Shown here: in pieces, positions 50,143 through 64,000 of the stretch
Layout: each line of letters opens with the position of its first letter
How positions within the stretch are numbered: position 1 is the stretch's first letter
Source of the DNA: Anisakis pegreffii
Taxonomy: Eukaryota; Nematoda; Chromadorea; Rhabditida; Anisakidae
Length of the DNA stretch: 64,000 nt
NCBI GenBank assembly: GCA_035041965.1
Contig: JAPYMA010000651.1
Location: 62,001 to 126,000, forward strand
Direction of reading: 5' to 3'
Position numbers and translations under genes: made by a program
Notes under the pieces: generated by a model
What the model saw: the letters and a program-made list of their open reading frames with translations, nothing else
Databases searched by the model: none
Told to the model about the DNA's origin: nothing

Positions 50143-53100
50143 TAGCACCAAAAGAAATAGCTAAATGAATGACTCTAAATGAGTGAAATTCGAAACCACC
50201 GATTCAATTATTCGAAAGGAAATTGTTTATTTCGTCAAATCCTAGAACAACACTTAATATCCATCATTCCGAATCGTAACCAATGACTGGAAATTAGAAT
50301 CGAACTCATAATTTTCTTCTCAGTCATGTTGTCTGAGGAGATTTTTGATCGTGAGTATTTTCGAGAAAATTTTTTTGAATGAACAGAATTCTGGGAGCGC
50401 AGTAAGAGTACAGCGACGACGTTCGAATGAGAAAGTATACTGAGCAGAGGCAAAACTCATTGCGAGTAAAATGAAATCAATATGTGAAAAATTCGAAGAA
50501 AAAACCAGCAGTAAAATTCACTAACGATAAGCAAATCTTGTTCGAGTAGCGCCATTGCTAAGAAAATTTCGAATGCGCTCACAATAAGGAATTCTAATTT
50601 GTCATCAAAACAACTCGAAACCATTTCAACGCATTCTAATATTCAATCGCCGCTGACACGTATAAATGCACTCACTCTCAAACACACCAAATGAAACGAA
50701 AGATTCAAAGAAGTGAATTGTTTACGTTTTAAGACACAACAAACGTAACAACTCGGCGAAATCCGTTGAAATACACGCCATCTACACAACTGAAAGCAAT
50801 AGTTCAGAGTCATTCAGATCAAGCAGTCAGTTCCTCTCGCTTTCGTTGTCATCTTCTCTCGGTTCCGTCAACGAGCTACAGCTACGGTGCCGAACAGGTG
50901 CTGACCACTCGAATGATGGTGTGAACGGAAAAGTGAAATGTTGTTGTAGAAATGCTTTTAAGTGTACGTTTGCTGGTTGAGTGGAACCCATTAAAAACAT
51001 GCAAATAAATATTGAAGCAGTTGGCGAGTGAACTTATGACACTGCGAGTGCGATTGGGTTAACATGTCAAAAAATGTTAACTAACACATGTTCTGCCGTT
51101 TTTACTACGACAACGCAATTTTTCTTTATCGTCGAATCAAAAATCACTCAAAGAAAAAAAAAACGCAAACTTTTGCAAAATATCCAATGAAATGATCAGA
51201 TATTAACAAAATCGTTAAAGTCGTTTAATTACATATTAAAAGCGTTGAAGTGAGGCTGATTAAAATAAGAGGGGGAGGGGGGAGGGGGCAGAGGGTGGGA
51301 ATAGATCGCAGCAACGATATTTTCATGATCAAATCGGCTGTTGGAGGATGCGGCAATTTTTTCAATCGCTGAAGTTCACGACTGACCAACCAATGCAAAT
51401 TGTGAAGCGTTTTGTGAAGCGTGGCATAAAATGAAAATGTTCGATTAAATTTTTTTGTTACTGCTGAATGTAATAGATTGGTGTTTAATAAACCTGATTG
51501 ACTCAGCTGAAAAGAAAAAGCAGTGACAAAAAATTTGGACGAATTTATCTTGGTTTCGAGGAAAAGCTGTTTCAAGAAAAGTATCACGAAACAGTCGCAT
51601 ACGCTGAGCGATTCGAACACGTTGCAATCGCACTGCACATTCAGTGCATCAACAACATGAAATGCTCTTTCGCTTACTCAGAATCATTTTGCAAACTCAT
51701 CAATAGAAAATTTGGTGAATCCAAGCAAATCGCAAATTTCAAAATTAATTAACCAGGCCAATTGAAATCTCTCGACATGATGCAATGCTAAAATCTGATC
51801 AAATTCGCTGACGTATTGTAGCCATCGATATCTCTTTCAATGTATTCAACTTTTTTCTTCAAAAAATTTCATCTCAGATGTGTACGGTGGATAAATACAA
51901 AAAGGTCGTCGAGCTGATCCTTTAATGTGCGTATGTGTAGGGGTGGAGGGATGAAACGGGCGGCGATGGATGATAGAAAAGTGAAATGGGGTTAGATCGC
52001 ACCCTTAAACTGATCTTCTCTGAAGTAGAAAAACAACTCAAGTACACATTCTACAGTACTGTAGTTTAGTTGATCGGTTCTGTGGATATGAAAGATCAAA
52101 AATGAGAGAAGCCTTCAAGATTAATAATGATGAAAGCTTACAGAAAACGGACTGCAGAAACACGAGACATACTGATTTTGAGGCGTATCCGTTAAGCAGC
52201 AATAAAAATGAGATGATTTCCTTTTTTGTGTCAAGTTATTAGAATAATACAGCACAACCTTCACGGATATTCGTGAAATCACCCAGAAATACTATAGCCC
52301 CGAATTGGCTGAATATTCAGTCGTACATAGTAGGCAACAGCTACTCACTTGAGTAAAAATAATCTATCTAGGCGTTCATTCGATACCTGAACAAATGATG
52401 AACATTTATGCAGAATTATCACTCAGATGGCTAGGCGGCAGTTGTAACAATAATGTATTATTGGGTGATTAGAATGCATTTCTGAGTATCTCGTTTATTC
52501 CTCATTGCCAACTTACGCATTCATCTACATGATATGTGGAGGATACACATTAATGAGCAGTAAAAATGTTGAACTTTGCAAAACGAAAGGAGGTTAACAT
52601 TAGCGATTAACATTTTGTTAAAGCCATTACGATGGATCATTCATCTTCTCGAATTTCAAATTGATTTGCACGTTATGAAAATTGATGGAGATACGTTGAG
52701 AGTACTCGATGAAAAAATGTGTTCGTGTCAGTTTTTGAATAGTTCTTTACACAGTTCAACTTGGCAACTGTTTGCTGCAAACCTGATGCCCAAGTTCTCG
52801 GACATTGAAATATTGAGCCATTCAAGTTTTCGGTTGTAAATTCCTTTTGGCCGTTCAGCAACTTTTACTTAATCTATGAGTGACAATAAAATGATTTTTT
52901 TGGTTGTGGAGAGAAACGGAAACTAGATGATGAAATAGTAATCCGATAAAAACAGATCGTAACATCAATCACAGGCCATTATGACTGTTCCGCAGCACTG
53001 GACGTTGCGAGCAAGAGTGTCGACGAATATGATGCTGATGATAGGTCTGAATGAATTTCGGCATATTGATTTTAGCGTTTCAAACTGAAACCATAGAGGA

Positions 53101-56100
53101 GGATATCGTTGAGCCAGGCAATTGTTGCAGGCGATTGGATTTCTACGATAAAAATGTACTTGTTTCGAATGCTGATCGCATGCATTTATTGCATTTTTGT
53201 GCAATTGTTTTTTTATTGTTGGATCGGTTAAATGTGTGCGTAGTATCAATGAGAACACGAGCATGATGGCTGCTGGCCGTATGTATGTATGGTTTGCATA
53301 ATGCTGCAATAAATCAAATGAAATATTCAATCGGCTGCTTAGAACAACTAACCAATGCACAGCACAACCACCACATCAACAAAAACAATAACACGAACGA
53401 TGTGCGTTCAGCAGTGCGTTCAAATAGGAGGCTTTAAAGCCTAACAAACCGACTGCGGGTGGTGGCATTGTCCTCGAATTAACTCGAATAGTCAAATGCT
53501 TACTATTGGGCGTTTGACCATGCGTAGTCTCATTCTCATGGGTCTTATTCAATTGTTGTGTTTTTTTTTGTTACGATTAACTGCAAACGAAACAGCAGTT
53601 TAATTGCACACTAGCTACTTTCATTGGAAGGACATTGGGAAGGCATGAACTGTTAAATTACTACTGGATTTGAATACTTCTCTAGAAAGTGGTAATTTGT
53701 AACAGACGGCAATACACCAGAGATGTATGCTGCAAGATGATATCAAAATCCGCGATATTTCAGCAAGCGGCGATTTTAATTGCAACATTTTCGATGCTTA
53801 ACGACGATAGGACGGAGATAGCTTTTATAAGCGCTGCTGGTTTGTCTTCAAGTCTAGATGACACTCTAGAAAGGGATGGATCAGTTTTCGTTATGTGATA
53901 AAATGACTGAAATAAGTGAAGTTCGATATGATCATCATATGATGCCTCATATTCTGTTGAAGTTCACGTCAAAAACTCTATTTGAACATAATTTAGATGC
54001 TCGTCTCGAATGCCCTGGATGGGTGAGCGTGGTGGTGTATAGAAGATGAGAAGGGAACGGAAGTATGAATGATTCTAAATGCAAATCAGTAATGAATGAC
54101 GACCAAATGAGTGGATGTATGCAGCAGCAGCCACGACCAAATGACCCAAAATCAAAACGTCAGTCGATGCTCAAGAAGATTTATCTGTTTGCGTTTCAAG
54201 TGAGCCCAAAGAGAGCGGCGCTTGGTGTTTGTTTTTACTCTAGGGACGACACCCATAATTTCCCATTTCCCATATTTAATTGATGACCATTCCGAGTATA
54301 TTATGGCCTCTTGATTTGGATTTCATTCATTCGTTCGTTCATTTCGCTCGCATGCATTTCGGTTCTTTTGTTGACGTTATCACACAACTCATCTACTAAA
54401 CTGCATGCAATCATGATGAAACACCTAAGGAATACATTCGCAAAGTTGGAAAACAGATGATCATCTAAGAGAAGTAACATCAATCGCATGACTTTTTGAT
54501 AAAATGTGATCGTTATATGCTCTGCTCGATCTCAGAATTGTTTTTGAGGCAATATTCCAGTCAAAGAACCAATTAACCGATGTGAGGTGTTTTTCATGAA
54601 TAATAATGCCGCATTCTATCGAATTCGACTGGACGTCAGCCATTGTTATTAGGTGCCAAATTGAAACGTTTATGACTCGAATATAAACAATTAGTTGAGT
54701 GAATTGGAATCGTTATTGAAAAATGTGCATAACGCGTTGATGCGTTCAAAATTCCATCATTTGTCAGGCATAAAAACAGTGCACAGAATTACTCACCGAT
54801 GCGTATAAAAGCAATTCGCAAATGAATTTTATAACAATCCAATAGCTAAACCATCAAATAATTCAAAATTTGCCCATTGAAAGTTCATTTCCTCAGTCAC
54901 TTCTTCTTACAATGTTCACTGATATGAAAGAATTCCTTGCAGAAATGTGTTCATTAATCTAAAACGTTAAGAGATCGAAAGGTCAAGAGAACTCCAACAG
55001 CGAAAAGTTAATTGATTGATGTGAAGATCTCGCGAAAATGTTGTTTTACATCAAATCTATTTATGTTCATCAATTGACGATTTAAAAAATCGCTCTAAAA
55101 ACAGATCAGTTTCGCAATGGAAAACATTACCAACGGTGAAAGATGCTCAATCAAAATCTTTTCGTTGCAAACATTACACTTTAATTCGACTCGTATCGAT
55201 GTTCGCTTACAATAAATCACATTAGCTGTTGGTTATTTCGAATGAAACATGTCATCTTTAGAGAACATTTTTTGAGTGAACGCACTTTGTTAGAAACAAA
55301 TACCGCTAACCATTTGAAGGTTATGCATTTAAGTTATGGAACAAAAAACTGAGCTACTAAGAAAACACTGGATAATTTCTTTGAGTTTTATTGTGAAAAT
55401 GCCATCGAAGAGATAGATCATGTTGGCGCTATTGGATAAATAAGGAGAAGCGAACAAAACAGTTGGGAACCAATTCAATTCAGATGAACGGGATTAATTG
55501 GATGGCTGAACTGAACTGAACAGAAAGCAGTTGTGGATCATTGAAGGGGCGCACAAAGCGTTTCGAGCGGACGAGTGTGAACTGAAGATGAGCTTGTTGA
55601 AATGCCAATTCCATTTAAGTGCTTAACTTTACATTATTGACAGGTATGTTGTGGATCGAGAAGGCATCATCGATGCATCGAATGTGCTCCAAATGATGCG
55701 CTAATTCAAAATCGAAAATGCTCTTTTCACAAATTGTTTTCAGCAATCAACGTCACCACCACATCACCAATAAATTTATTCAATTCACTCAAATAAACTC
55801 ATCTTTCATCTCCTTCAGTAATAAAGCATCATACCCATCTCACACTTAATGCTCATTGTCGTCTAAGAGAGTGCTTGAATGAATGCGGCATGATGCGTTC
55901 GTATTGCTCTTAGACAATATTATCAGATTGAAGTCAAATTACGAAACGATCAGAACGAAGATCACTCATGTCCATGGCTATTATACGCATCGATAACGTT
56001 GTTATGAGGGAAATGGATTACGTAAAAGGTTTATTGCTTCATTTAGTGAGATGAATTCCAAGAATATTGGCTATTAGAAAATCTTCTCGAAAGCTGAACA

Positions 56101-59010
56101 AAATCGAACGGTATTATTACGTTGGTTGGATCGTTATTCAGCGGTACATCGGGATAATTAGATTTGAGTAAGATAATTAGATTATTATTAGATTTGATTA
56201 GAGGAATAAAGCACTGGAATAACTTTTTAGAGGAAGAATTTGAACGTAGATGGGTTATTGCGATGATGACTATCACCAAGTTCACGCTGAAAGGAAAGAA
56301 CCGCACCGAGTAACCACTCGATGTGGTGGTAACCAGTGGGAATTTATTCGATATTTGACATTGCGCATTCCGATTGAACATGCTTACTTATAATTTATAC
56401 ACATGGCTGCACACATGATTGGTCGATTATCACGAAAACAACACTGAACCGTGGTGGTGGTGCTGCTGGGTTCAGATGAATGATGATAAGCAGTCGAAAT
56501 GAGCACATCTCGAATAAACACCATCAGTGAGCACATCAGCAATAGACATCATCCCTGAGCTCTCACAATCGCTAAGAAACGAAACTTTCAGTAATACAAG
56601 GATGTCTGGCACATCACCTAAGAAATGGAGTGCTTGAAACGTGACTCATTTCCGATCTCTGTATGGCTCGATACAATAACACTGCTACATTAGTATTTCC
56701 TCAGCTTGTGTTCCTATGCTTTACATGATTCGGCGTTTATTTTGTAATAACACTGTCTTATATTATCGAAACACAAAGTATCCGTATGATACAAACACAA
56801 AAGGAGGAAGATCCTGCAAGAGAGATATACGAAAGTTACATTTCATCATCCGAATCGATAGTGCATGATATCCGTGTACATCTTATACATATACAGCTGA
56901 GTACAGATTTAGAGGTTGAATTTATATATCACTTTGGTGTCCCTCACGGATCGTCTCTTTCGCGTTCCGTCGCGACAACATAAGTACCATCAAAACTTCA
57001 TGAATTGTAAGTGCGGCAGTTTAGCAAAGACCTTATGGATGCGTTAAGTTTTATTTAAACAAGGTACGGTGTTTCAGTAATTTCTCGAAGAGCAGTGTGC
57101 ATGACGATGCAACTACTACGTGGCAGCAGTATTTGTATCCATTTCGTTGCAGTTAATGTACATTTGATCGATGCCATTCACGAGTGTTGATCTGAAATAA
57201 AACCTCAACAGTTCGATATTCTGGTTAGGAAAATTTTAGAAACGCTGCTCACAGTCTTACCATGTGGCGGACGATAAACTAAATTAAACATAACTGGAAC
57301 AAAGACTAAATTAAGTGGAACATCTGGGGTTAAGCTCAGGCTCATACGGTGGAACCATCTATTTGTTCAACCAGCACAATGATACTGGTATGAGCTTGAG
57401 TCTAAGTCTAAGTCATAGTTCACTCTATTTATGGCCACTTTTCATATCACACTCCACATTTCCACATTTTGAACTCGATTATCATGTTTGAACCATCAGT
57501 ATGCTCACAATCAGCTTTCGTCAAAAGAGTCGCAATGTTCTCAGTGATACACTTCCAGAAAAGTGTTTCCTAAGTCGCAATAACAACATGCCTTCTTGAT
57601 TTATAACTAAAAATCATTCCACGACGATTTTTCATTCTGTCAAAAGAGCCAACAATGATAAATAATACCCACAACGAAAGATATACGAACAAAGATTTAT
57701 TGCTTGTCAACTGTGAATATAAAGAATTGGTGCAGCCAAAAATGTTGTTTTGGGTTATTGAATGCGTTCTGCAATAGAAGAAGTATCGGAAAAATAATTG
57801 CTTGAAGTATATAAATGACGAAAATGACTACTGGAACGACTAAGTGCGGATGTGTGTATTTACAATTAGAATGAAGAGGGTACGGCCAGCCGATGTTCAC
57901 GAGAGAGTCTCATCCGAAATGACAATTACATTGTTTCGACAGCATTATTTATCTAGGCTCAACAACATTTCGGTCAACAAATATTTTATACATCCATACG
58001 TTAATGAACAATCCATCGTCGCCGCCTGTTCGTGGTTGCCCTTCTTCGCTTCGACTCTCTGAATGAGGATGTCCGATGCAGTGGACATTTGTACTGACTG
58101 ATTCGAGACGTTACAGTCGAACGATTCCTGACTGCAGCAGCAGTCGTGCGAGGTTATGCTCTACTTTTATGCTTTTCACCTGTTCACACTCGATTGTCCC
58201 TGGTTTTTCTTTGTTGATCAGCTAATAAAGTTCAGTTCTTCATTCTTTATTTGAACGCATAGCATGATCCAACTATAACATTCATTCGCGATTACTTTAT
58301 AAAAATGCTATTCAACATTTTTGATCAAAGCCACTTTTAATTGACCTTTAATTGACACAACCTTTAATTGACTTCTGGGTTGCTCCAGCGCCCTTTCCTC
58401 TCTCTTTCCTTTTACCAGGAAATATTCCAGACAAAAGAAGAGCTTCATTCGAAATTCATATAGCCGTATGCAATCTATAACTTTCAAAAGAGGGAATACT
58501 ATGTATATTTGTCATATGTCAGTCACTATGCGCAAAAAACGAGATGCAAAAACATATTTGCACATTGCCTCATTTTCTCAAGTTTGCAACCGCTTCCGTT
58601 TCTCCTCTTAATTCATGCAAAATTTGACATCAACTGATTGAGACTGAGGGGTAGGCCAAACATCATGAAAATTTCCTCTTCTGCGCTGTCCACACAAAAA
58701 ATATTTGCAACATGATGCCTGCTGCAATATTGTTGAATAAGAGCAGCATTCTTGCAGCATGCTGCTGAATGCTCAGAGATAAATTTTTTGATCCCATTTA
58801 CATTAGTAGCACTAGCCTGCGATCGGCTTGAATTTCAAAAAGATCGCATGGGACTGTGTTATCAGTTCAGGATGGAAGCAAGCCCAGCTCAGACTAAACG
58901 TGATATTGAAAGATTGAATAGGGAGAATTTCTAAAATAAACTGCCGTATCAACGCGGATTTTTTTGCATTTCGGTGAAAGCGATAGATCCACGGAACGGA
59001 ATAAACCAGT
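50143..59010. other. Gene-poor stretch
   Basis: About 9 kb without a gene I can support. It holds scattered short frames on both strands (51498-51752 +, 52576-52839 +, 52965-53360 -, 54065-54283 +, 56043-56381 -), all lacking splice support or recognisable motifs, and a G-rich tract at 51270-51299. It could be intergenic or a very long intron. Confidence 0.5.
51270..51299 (+). other. Potential G-quadruplex tract
   Basis: Four G-runs of 5, 6, 5 and 3 bases separated by A, A and CAGA, with a further GGG just after, in otherwise AT-rich sequence. It fits the canonical G3+N1-7 pattern on the plus strand. C-rich runs at 51960-52000 are absent, so it stands alone. Confidence 0.7.
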
Positions 59011-59334
59011 TTGACGAAGCCAAGTGCCTTCTGCCTTCTGTATCATCCCGTGACACTCAAAAAGGAACCGTCTGGCGCTTGTAGTAGCAAATACAGTAAA
59101 TGCCCGTCTTGTTCTCAAGCACTTCCATATGATCGTATCCCTCAACATTCAGTCGTCGATTGTATTCTCTTTACCGATTTGTCAGCCCACCGCTCGTCTC
59201 AATACTCACTTTTTCGCCCCAGTCGTCATCGCCCTTCAAGCAGTGCTATCGCCCACAATCGAACGTCATCAGTTCGAATGAGCGAGTCAAAAATTAATAA
59301 ACCGTTTGCAGTGATGACGCATTTGATTTTTTGA
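59011..59334 (+). CDS. Candidate exon with UBZ4-like zinc finger
   Basis: The 107-residue frame contains CPSCSQALPYDRIPQHSVVD followed by C, that is C-x2-C-x11-H-x4-C with a conserved-looking Pro after the first Cys and Ile before the His. This is the spacing of UBZ4 ubiquitin-binding zinc fingers found in RAD18, SPRTN and WRNIP1. Ser/Arg-rich sequence follows. No flanking exons were found, so a chance match in an open frame is a real alternative. Confidence 0.25.
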   Translation: MTKPSAFCLLYHPVTLKKEPSGACSSKYSKCPSCSQALPYDRIPQHSVVDCILFTDLSAHRSSQYSLFRPSRHRPSSSAIAHNRTSSVRMSESKINKPFAVMTHLIF

Positions 59335-62300
59335 TGCCTCTTCAATGTTTTTGAAACAATAGAATTCAAAGCAATGATAACTGTTCAACAAACCGCCTTC
59401 TCAAATCACCTCAATATGAAATTCATGTGGCACTGATAGTCATTCTGAAAGCTTTCTCATGTTCTCAATCGTACAGCACTATTGCTCAGTTTCTTACATA
59501 ATTATGCACAATGAAGGCAGTTAACCATCAAAAACTCATGCTCATTTAAGATCAATAATATTTTGCAAATCGCCTGCTCGAATGGGAATGCACTTATTAA
59601 GTGATATTGAAAAGTTTCGATTTATCCTGTGGTTTTGATATCAGGACGGTTTTGATGGCTATCGTGTCTCGTTTGTTTTAAATAAGGTAACACATAAGAA
59701 TGAAGCAACATTGACATTAGAAGGAGGATATGTACGGATTAGCACGTTGATAGCAATTTAGACCATTCCTATCGACGTTAAAATTAATTTTTAAGATTAG
59801 TAATATTAAGATTAGTTTTTTGACTCATACAGCCAAGCACCTATCCATATTATTTGCCTTTTCATGCAAACAGTGAGCAGAAAGAGGTTCGGTCCGCGTG
59901 ACTTCACGAAGAGGATAAATCTCAAATCTTTAATAGCACCTTCGGGTCAATTGACGATGACTATATCAACACATTATTAATCAGATAATATCTACTGTAC
60001 ATCAGTGGTTGCTTAGAACCCTTAATTATCGTCTCGGAAGAGCTTAATGAAGCGAAATATATGATGGTAATTCAGGCTCAGAGTGTCTTTCAGTTCAACG
60101 GAGAGTTGAAAAGATTGCAATTTTCTGAGTGCTCGAGGAAAAGTTATTACCATTCGAAACTTTAATGATATTCCATGAATGTTTCACTTATACGCATCGT
60201 CGCTGATCATTTCAGAGATAATTGCCTAAGATAATGATATATCATCAGCACAAGCAATATTTGATGAAAATTCCTTGATGAGTGTTCGTTGCTGATTTCG
60301 AGTACTATTTTTGCTCTTCTTCGAGCTTTAAGAATATTTGAGTATTTTTTGAGCATGCGTTTTCATCCGAAAGTCTCGCATTTTATTGCCAGTTTGAAAC
60401 TTTCGAGTAATCAATCGATGTCGTTGCCTATTCGTGATGAAAAATGATTAATTGTTGGATGTTGACGACATTCATAGTCAGATAAAGCATAAGTTTTGGC
60501 TATTATTCAGTAGTTCGATAAGGTTAATTTCACGACGAGAACGAATTGAAACCGTATATGAAGAGAAGCTAAGAAATATAGAATGTTGAAAGCTTTGCAC
60601 ACTGGAAAGAGAGATTCCAGACGGAATTTTTCAATTCAGTGAATGCAGTGTAGAACATGAAGCGCTGATCAAAGTTTGCATGTTTTAATTGAGTGGTTAA
60701 GGCGACCGAGCATGTCACTTATTACTCAAGGCACTTATCCATTGCACTTTCATTCAGAATTCACCTGAGCTAATTTTGAAGCTGGCACGAAAAGGAGTTC
60801 GCCGAAGAAGTAAACAACTCAGCAATGAAAACTCTTTCGTCATAGTTCCATCAAATGAAGTTTTAATGGCCAATGAATCAGTTTGAGAAAATAATCCAGG
60901 AAGGAGACTGCGGTTGAACGCGGCGACGCTAAATTGCTGATGAAATTAATTTCCAGAAAAAAATCTATCTCATTTAATGAAACTACTCATAGTGCTATAC
61001 GTTTGTTTGCACGTCGCCAATTAAACTGCTCAATGCTTAAACTTATTATCTCATGTGACCAGTCCTTCTCAGCTATCCCCCAGGGTAGTTGACTGCCGGG
61101 CATCTCGAACTGCTGCACTGCTGCTGATCGCCACGCTCGTTTCAGCTTAATGTATCTATCAGTGCGTCTTGAACGATCGCTTTTGAAGGGATTATTGTGT
61201 TGAATTGCCTCCTCGTATTGCTCGGTTCATTTCGAGATTTTATGTTCTTGGAATTTATTTACTCTGCTGTCATCGACATATAGTGGTGAGTTGCTGTGAC
61301 AAAATCCCGGTGAACATATTCCGTTTTCACGGCCGAAGACAATATGACTGAGGGATTTGTTTGTTGCTTGCGAAAGTTTACTAATTTCTTGTAACTGATT
61401 TAACGCATTCTTTTGCCTGAGAATCTCTCACATTTTTGAGAAACGCAATGGAGAAATCATAAGCTTCATACCCGTTCGATACTGAGAACTTTGAGAGAAA
61501 ATTATTTTGAGTTGACCACTTGAGGCCATGAAAAGAATTGCGAGCGAAAAATTCTCGAAGTTTACTGTTCCAACTATCGATCATTCAAGAGCACGAAAAG
61601 ATCACATCTATGTGTACCATATGTACTCGAAAGGACAAAAATATTGTCACTGACTGCCACCTTTTAAGGAAACGGTCATCGATAGTTATTATCAAGGACA
61701 ATCTAATGTTGATTGTCTAATGTTGATTATGTTGATTATTGTTTATTATGTTGATTATTATTTATTATTGTCTAATGTTGATTATCTAATGTTGATTGTC
61801 GCGCCTGAATCTAATGTTCTGTCCGATTCAGATGTCTTCACCTGGTTAGTGTTGTTGATGCTGCTTCGACCTAGTTAATGTTGTTGATTTTCTAGCGAAA
61901 ATCACGAAAATATTTTCAAAAACGAGTACCAAATTGAATTTACTACTCTCTGATGCGTATTTCTCACGCAGTTAATGACAATTTGCACTTTTATTTGATT
62001 ACAAGTTCTTGTGATTTGATAAAAACATCGTGAAGGTTTTCAAACTGACGCGAGAAAAGAGACCAGTTAATTTGTTTGCTTCGAAATGGTCACCTTTTAC
62101 ACAAGTCGAAATGAGTCAAAAATGTTATGGAGTTAAGTGAATTAACCGAAGAAATAATCAATTTTGAGCTTAACGTCATTGTGCGCTCAACGTTGTTATG
62201 CCACTTGATAAAGCATTGGGTAATGTGCTTCACTAAGAACACTCTATAGTCTGCTGATGATGATTTACGTCGGAACCACTGAAGGAATTTATTTGAAAGC

Positions 62301-64000
62301 ATCCGAGGAAAAAGTTCAGTCTAAATGACAGGTGTCATTCCTCAAGGGACGTTTCGTTGAAGCTGGCGCTAATCTGTCCTCAAAACGCACCTTGGATTGC
62401 TGCTTTATAATCCTCTCTGTAGCCCTCTTCTTAAGTTTCTTCTTGTCTAGTGATTTTGTGACTGCGTCCGTTTAACACTGCACTGTTCTTGCTCGATTAC
62501 GTTCGCACGATGATAATTTCCAACCATATCGTTTCATCAGATGAACTGTATTTTCAAAAAATGTTGGCATTCTCATTTTCTTTCATGTTATTTCGAAGTT
62601 TTTGAAATATTTCGTTTTTTTCGAAAAATACTTCGAATACTTTGTGAAACATTTCGATGTTTTTCGCTGTTTTCCCAATATTTCAGAGTCAATCAATATT
62701 TCTAGATTCTAGCACGGCTCAATAACTTTCAATAGGCATCTTATGACAGTTGCGTTAGTTGCGCCTCCAGTCACAGTCATTCATTGAACATAAGATTTTC
62801 CAGCTATTGTGACAACTGGAGTAATCGCTTCACTATTTCACTATCCATTCTTGAGCTCAGAGGAATGCTATGAGAAGTATCGATTAAGTACATGGAAAAG
62901 TGTTGACTTTCGTTAATCGAGAAAATACTGACTCGGATACGTGGTGATTTGCTTGACTGGAAAAGCAATAACAAATAACGAAATGCGGTCGGATATGACC
63001 TGAAACTATACGCTAACAATTCGAAGTGCCAGAAATGGCTCAAGGCTAAACTGTGTCCGACTGGGCACTAGCTTCATCCTGGGCTGCAGGGGAGGGAAAC
63101 ATTCCGGATCAGTAATCCATAGCTTGACATGGAATAGCTGGTGACATATACAATTCCGGCTGAGCGATTTCTTGGTGAAACTTTTGCGGTCAATTTGCGG
63201 TTGTCATTTTCCCATTTAAGAAAACTTTCATTGACACCTTCAGTTACGCATTCGACAGTGCAGCAGTTTTAAGCAATCGATGTTCAGAGCTTTTGATCGA
63301 AACCGATGTTTAGAAGAGTCGCTTGAACTTTTACATCATTAGCCGATGTGATGTTGAGCGAAGAATTTGTACTTATCGTTAGATTACAACGAATGAAAAT
63401 TGAATGTGACTGAAACTCGACTGCACTGATTGATCAAATTATTCGCCACTTATGAAGGACGCTTATTTCAATTCATTTTAGTGCATTCAACAAGCGGACT
63501 CATTAAAAAGTCACCGTTGATTACTGCACAGCAGGCCATTTCTCACTCTAATAATAGTCGGATTTTTAAAGAGTTTGATGGGTGTCAGAATGCCGTAAGA
63601 TTACGAGCCAAGTGAATCAATTCATTCAGAATAGCAGTAGTGCTAGTAGCTTGACGAGGTCATTCATAATGATGATATCAACTGATTGAAATGAAGTGGT
63701 GACGATAAGAACAACAAAAGACTTGTTCCAATGAACTTCTTTTCCGATACAAAGAATTATAAACTACTCATTGAACCTCATAAATCGTCTTGTTTCACCA
63801 CCGAATTGCAATCAAGCTCATTCGCTGGCAAAGCATTTAAGTTCAACTTCTTGAGCATTATTAATTTCGAAATATGGTTACTTTACTCCTCAAAAGTGCA
63901 ACATTACAATATATTTCAATTTAATATATGAATGCAATTGTAAATGTATACACTTTCAAGTTGAAAAACGCTTTCTTATGCTGAAATGTCACGATCACAT
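59335..64000. other. Gene-poor right end
   Basis: No gene is supported to the right edge. Short frames (61381-61584 -, 62090-62302 -, 62804-63043 -, 63731-63931 +) look like chance openings. A simple-sequence block lies at 61698-61800. Confidence 0.5.
61698..61800. repeat. Imperfect TCTAATGTTGATT / ATGTTGATTATT minisatellite
   Basis: Words of the type ATGTTGATT with spacers ATTATT, GTCTA or ATCTA are repeated about eight times from 61703 to 61797. A diluted continuation (TTAGTGTTGTTGATG, TTAATGTTGTTGATT) follows at 61846-61890. Confidence 0.75.

Noticed and set aside
51498..51752. 84-codon plus-strand frame (LKRKSSDKKFGRIYLGFEEK...)
   Set aside because: Opposed by a 137-codon frame on the other strand; no decisive evidence for either.
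52965..53360. 131-codon minus-strand frame
   Set aside because: Overlapped by an equally open plus-strand frame, no motif, no plausible splice partners.

Overview
This is a window of animal nuclear DNA, most likely from a nematode. It is AT-rich, the protein-coding exons are short, introns range from 37 nt to over 1 kb, most acceptors read TTTCAG or TTTTAG, and several start codons lie 5-22 nt behind such an acceptor with no in-frame exon upstream, as expected for spliced-leader trans-splicing. The species cannot be named from the sequence. Almost no gene is visible as one long ORF. I built gene models by matching splice phases between neighbouring exons, and for five genes the summed exon lengths divide exactly by three.

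Layout: 1-2155 (-) is the 5' part of an SLC2-type sugar transporter running off the left edge, with a decayed tRNA-like sequence in an intron. 2172-5194 holds an inverted/direct repeat cluster and a segment flanked by 40-bp direct repeats. 5195-10005 (-) encodes an AFG2/SPATA5-type double AAA+ ATPase with a normal D2 and an eroded D1. 12389-20718 (-) is an 18-exon, 944-residue ANGEL-type endonuclease/exonuclease/phosphatase protein with a long N-terminal extension of duplicated acidic/hydrophobic modules resembling SUMO-interacting motifs. Head-to-head with it, 21163-24701 (+) encodes a 508-residue protein matching only the C-terminal part of the ribosome-biogenesis factor URB1/Npa1. 28504-34262 (+) is a 14-exon, 726-residue protein with a possible PIH/kintoun-like region and a PP1 docking motif.

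37380-38956 (-) is a complete octanoyltransferase LIPT2 and 39484-40661 (-) a complete mitochondrial ribosomal protein mL42, two mitochondrial genes in the same orientation. 42711-44584 (-) encodes a Cys-containing protein with a signal peptide and a GPI-type tail. From about 44.6 kb to the right end the window is gene-poor, with a few candidate exons (46.5-47.7 kb, 49.3-50.1 kb, 59.0-59.3 kb), dispersed repeats and simple-sequence tracts.

The identified genes are housekeeping: lipoate synthesis and mitochondrial translation (LIPT2, mL42), 60S subunit assembly (AFG2, URB1-like), RNA end processing (ANGEL) and sugar uptake. I see no prokaryotic system, CRISPR array or intact transposon. The most interesting signals are the expanding SIM-like exon repeats of the ANGEL gene, the stand-alone URB1 C-terminal module, the eroded first ATPase domain of AFG2, a possible kintoun-like protein in a probable nematode, and a 125-bp repeat family present three times.
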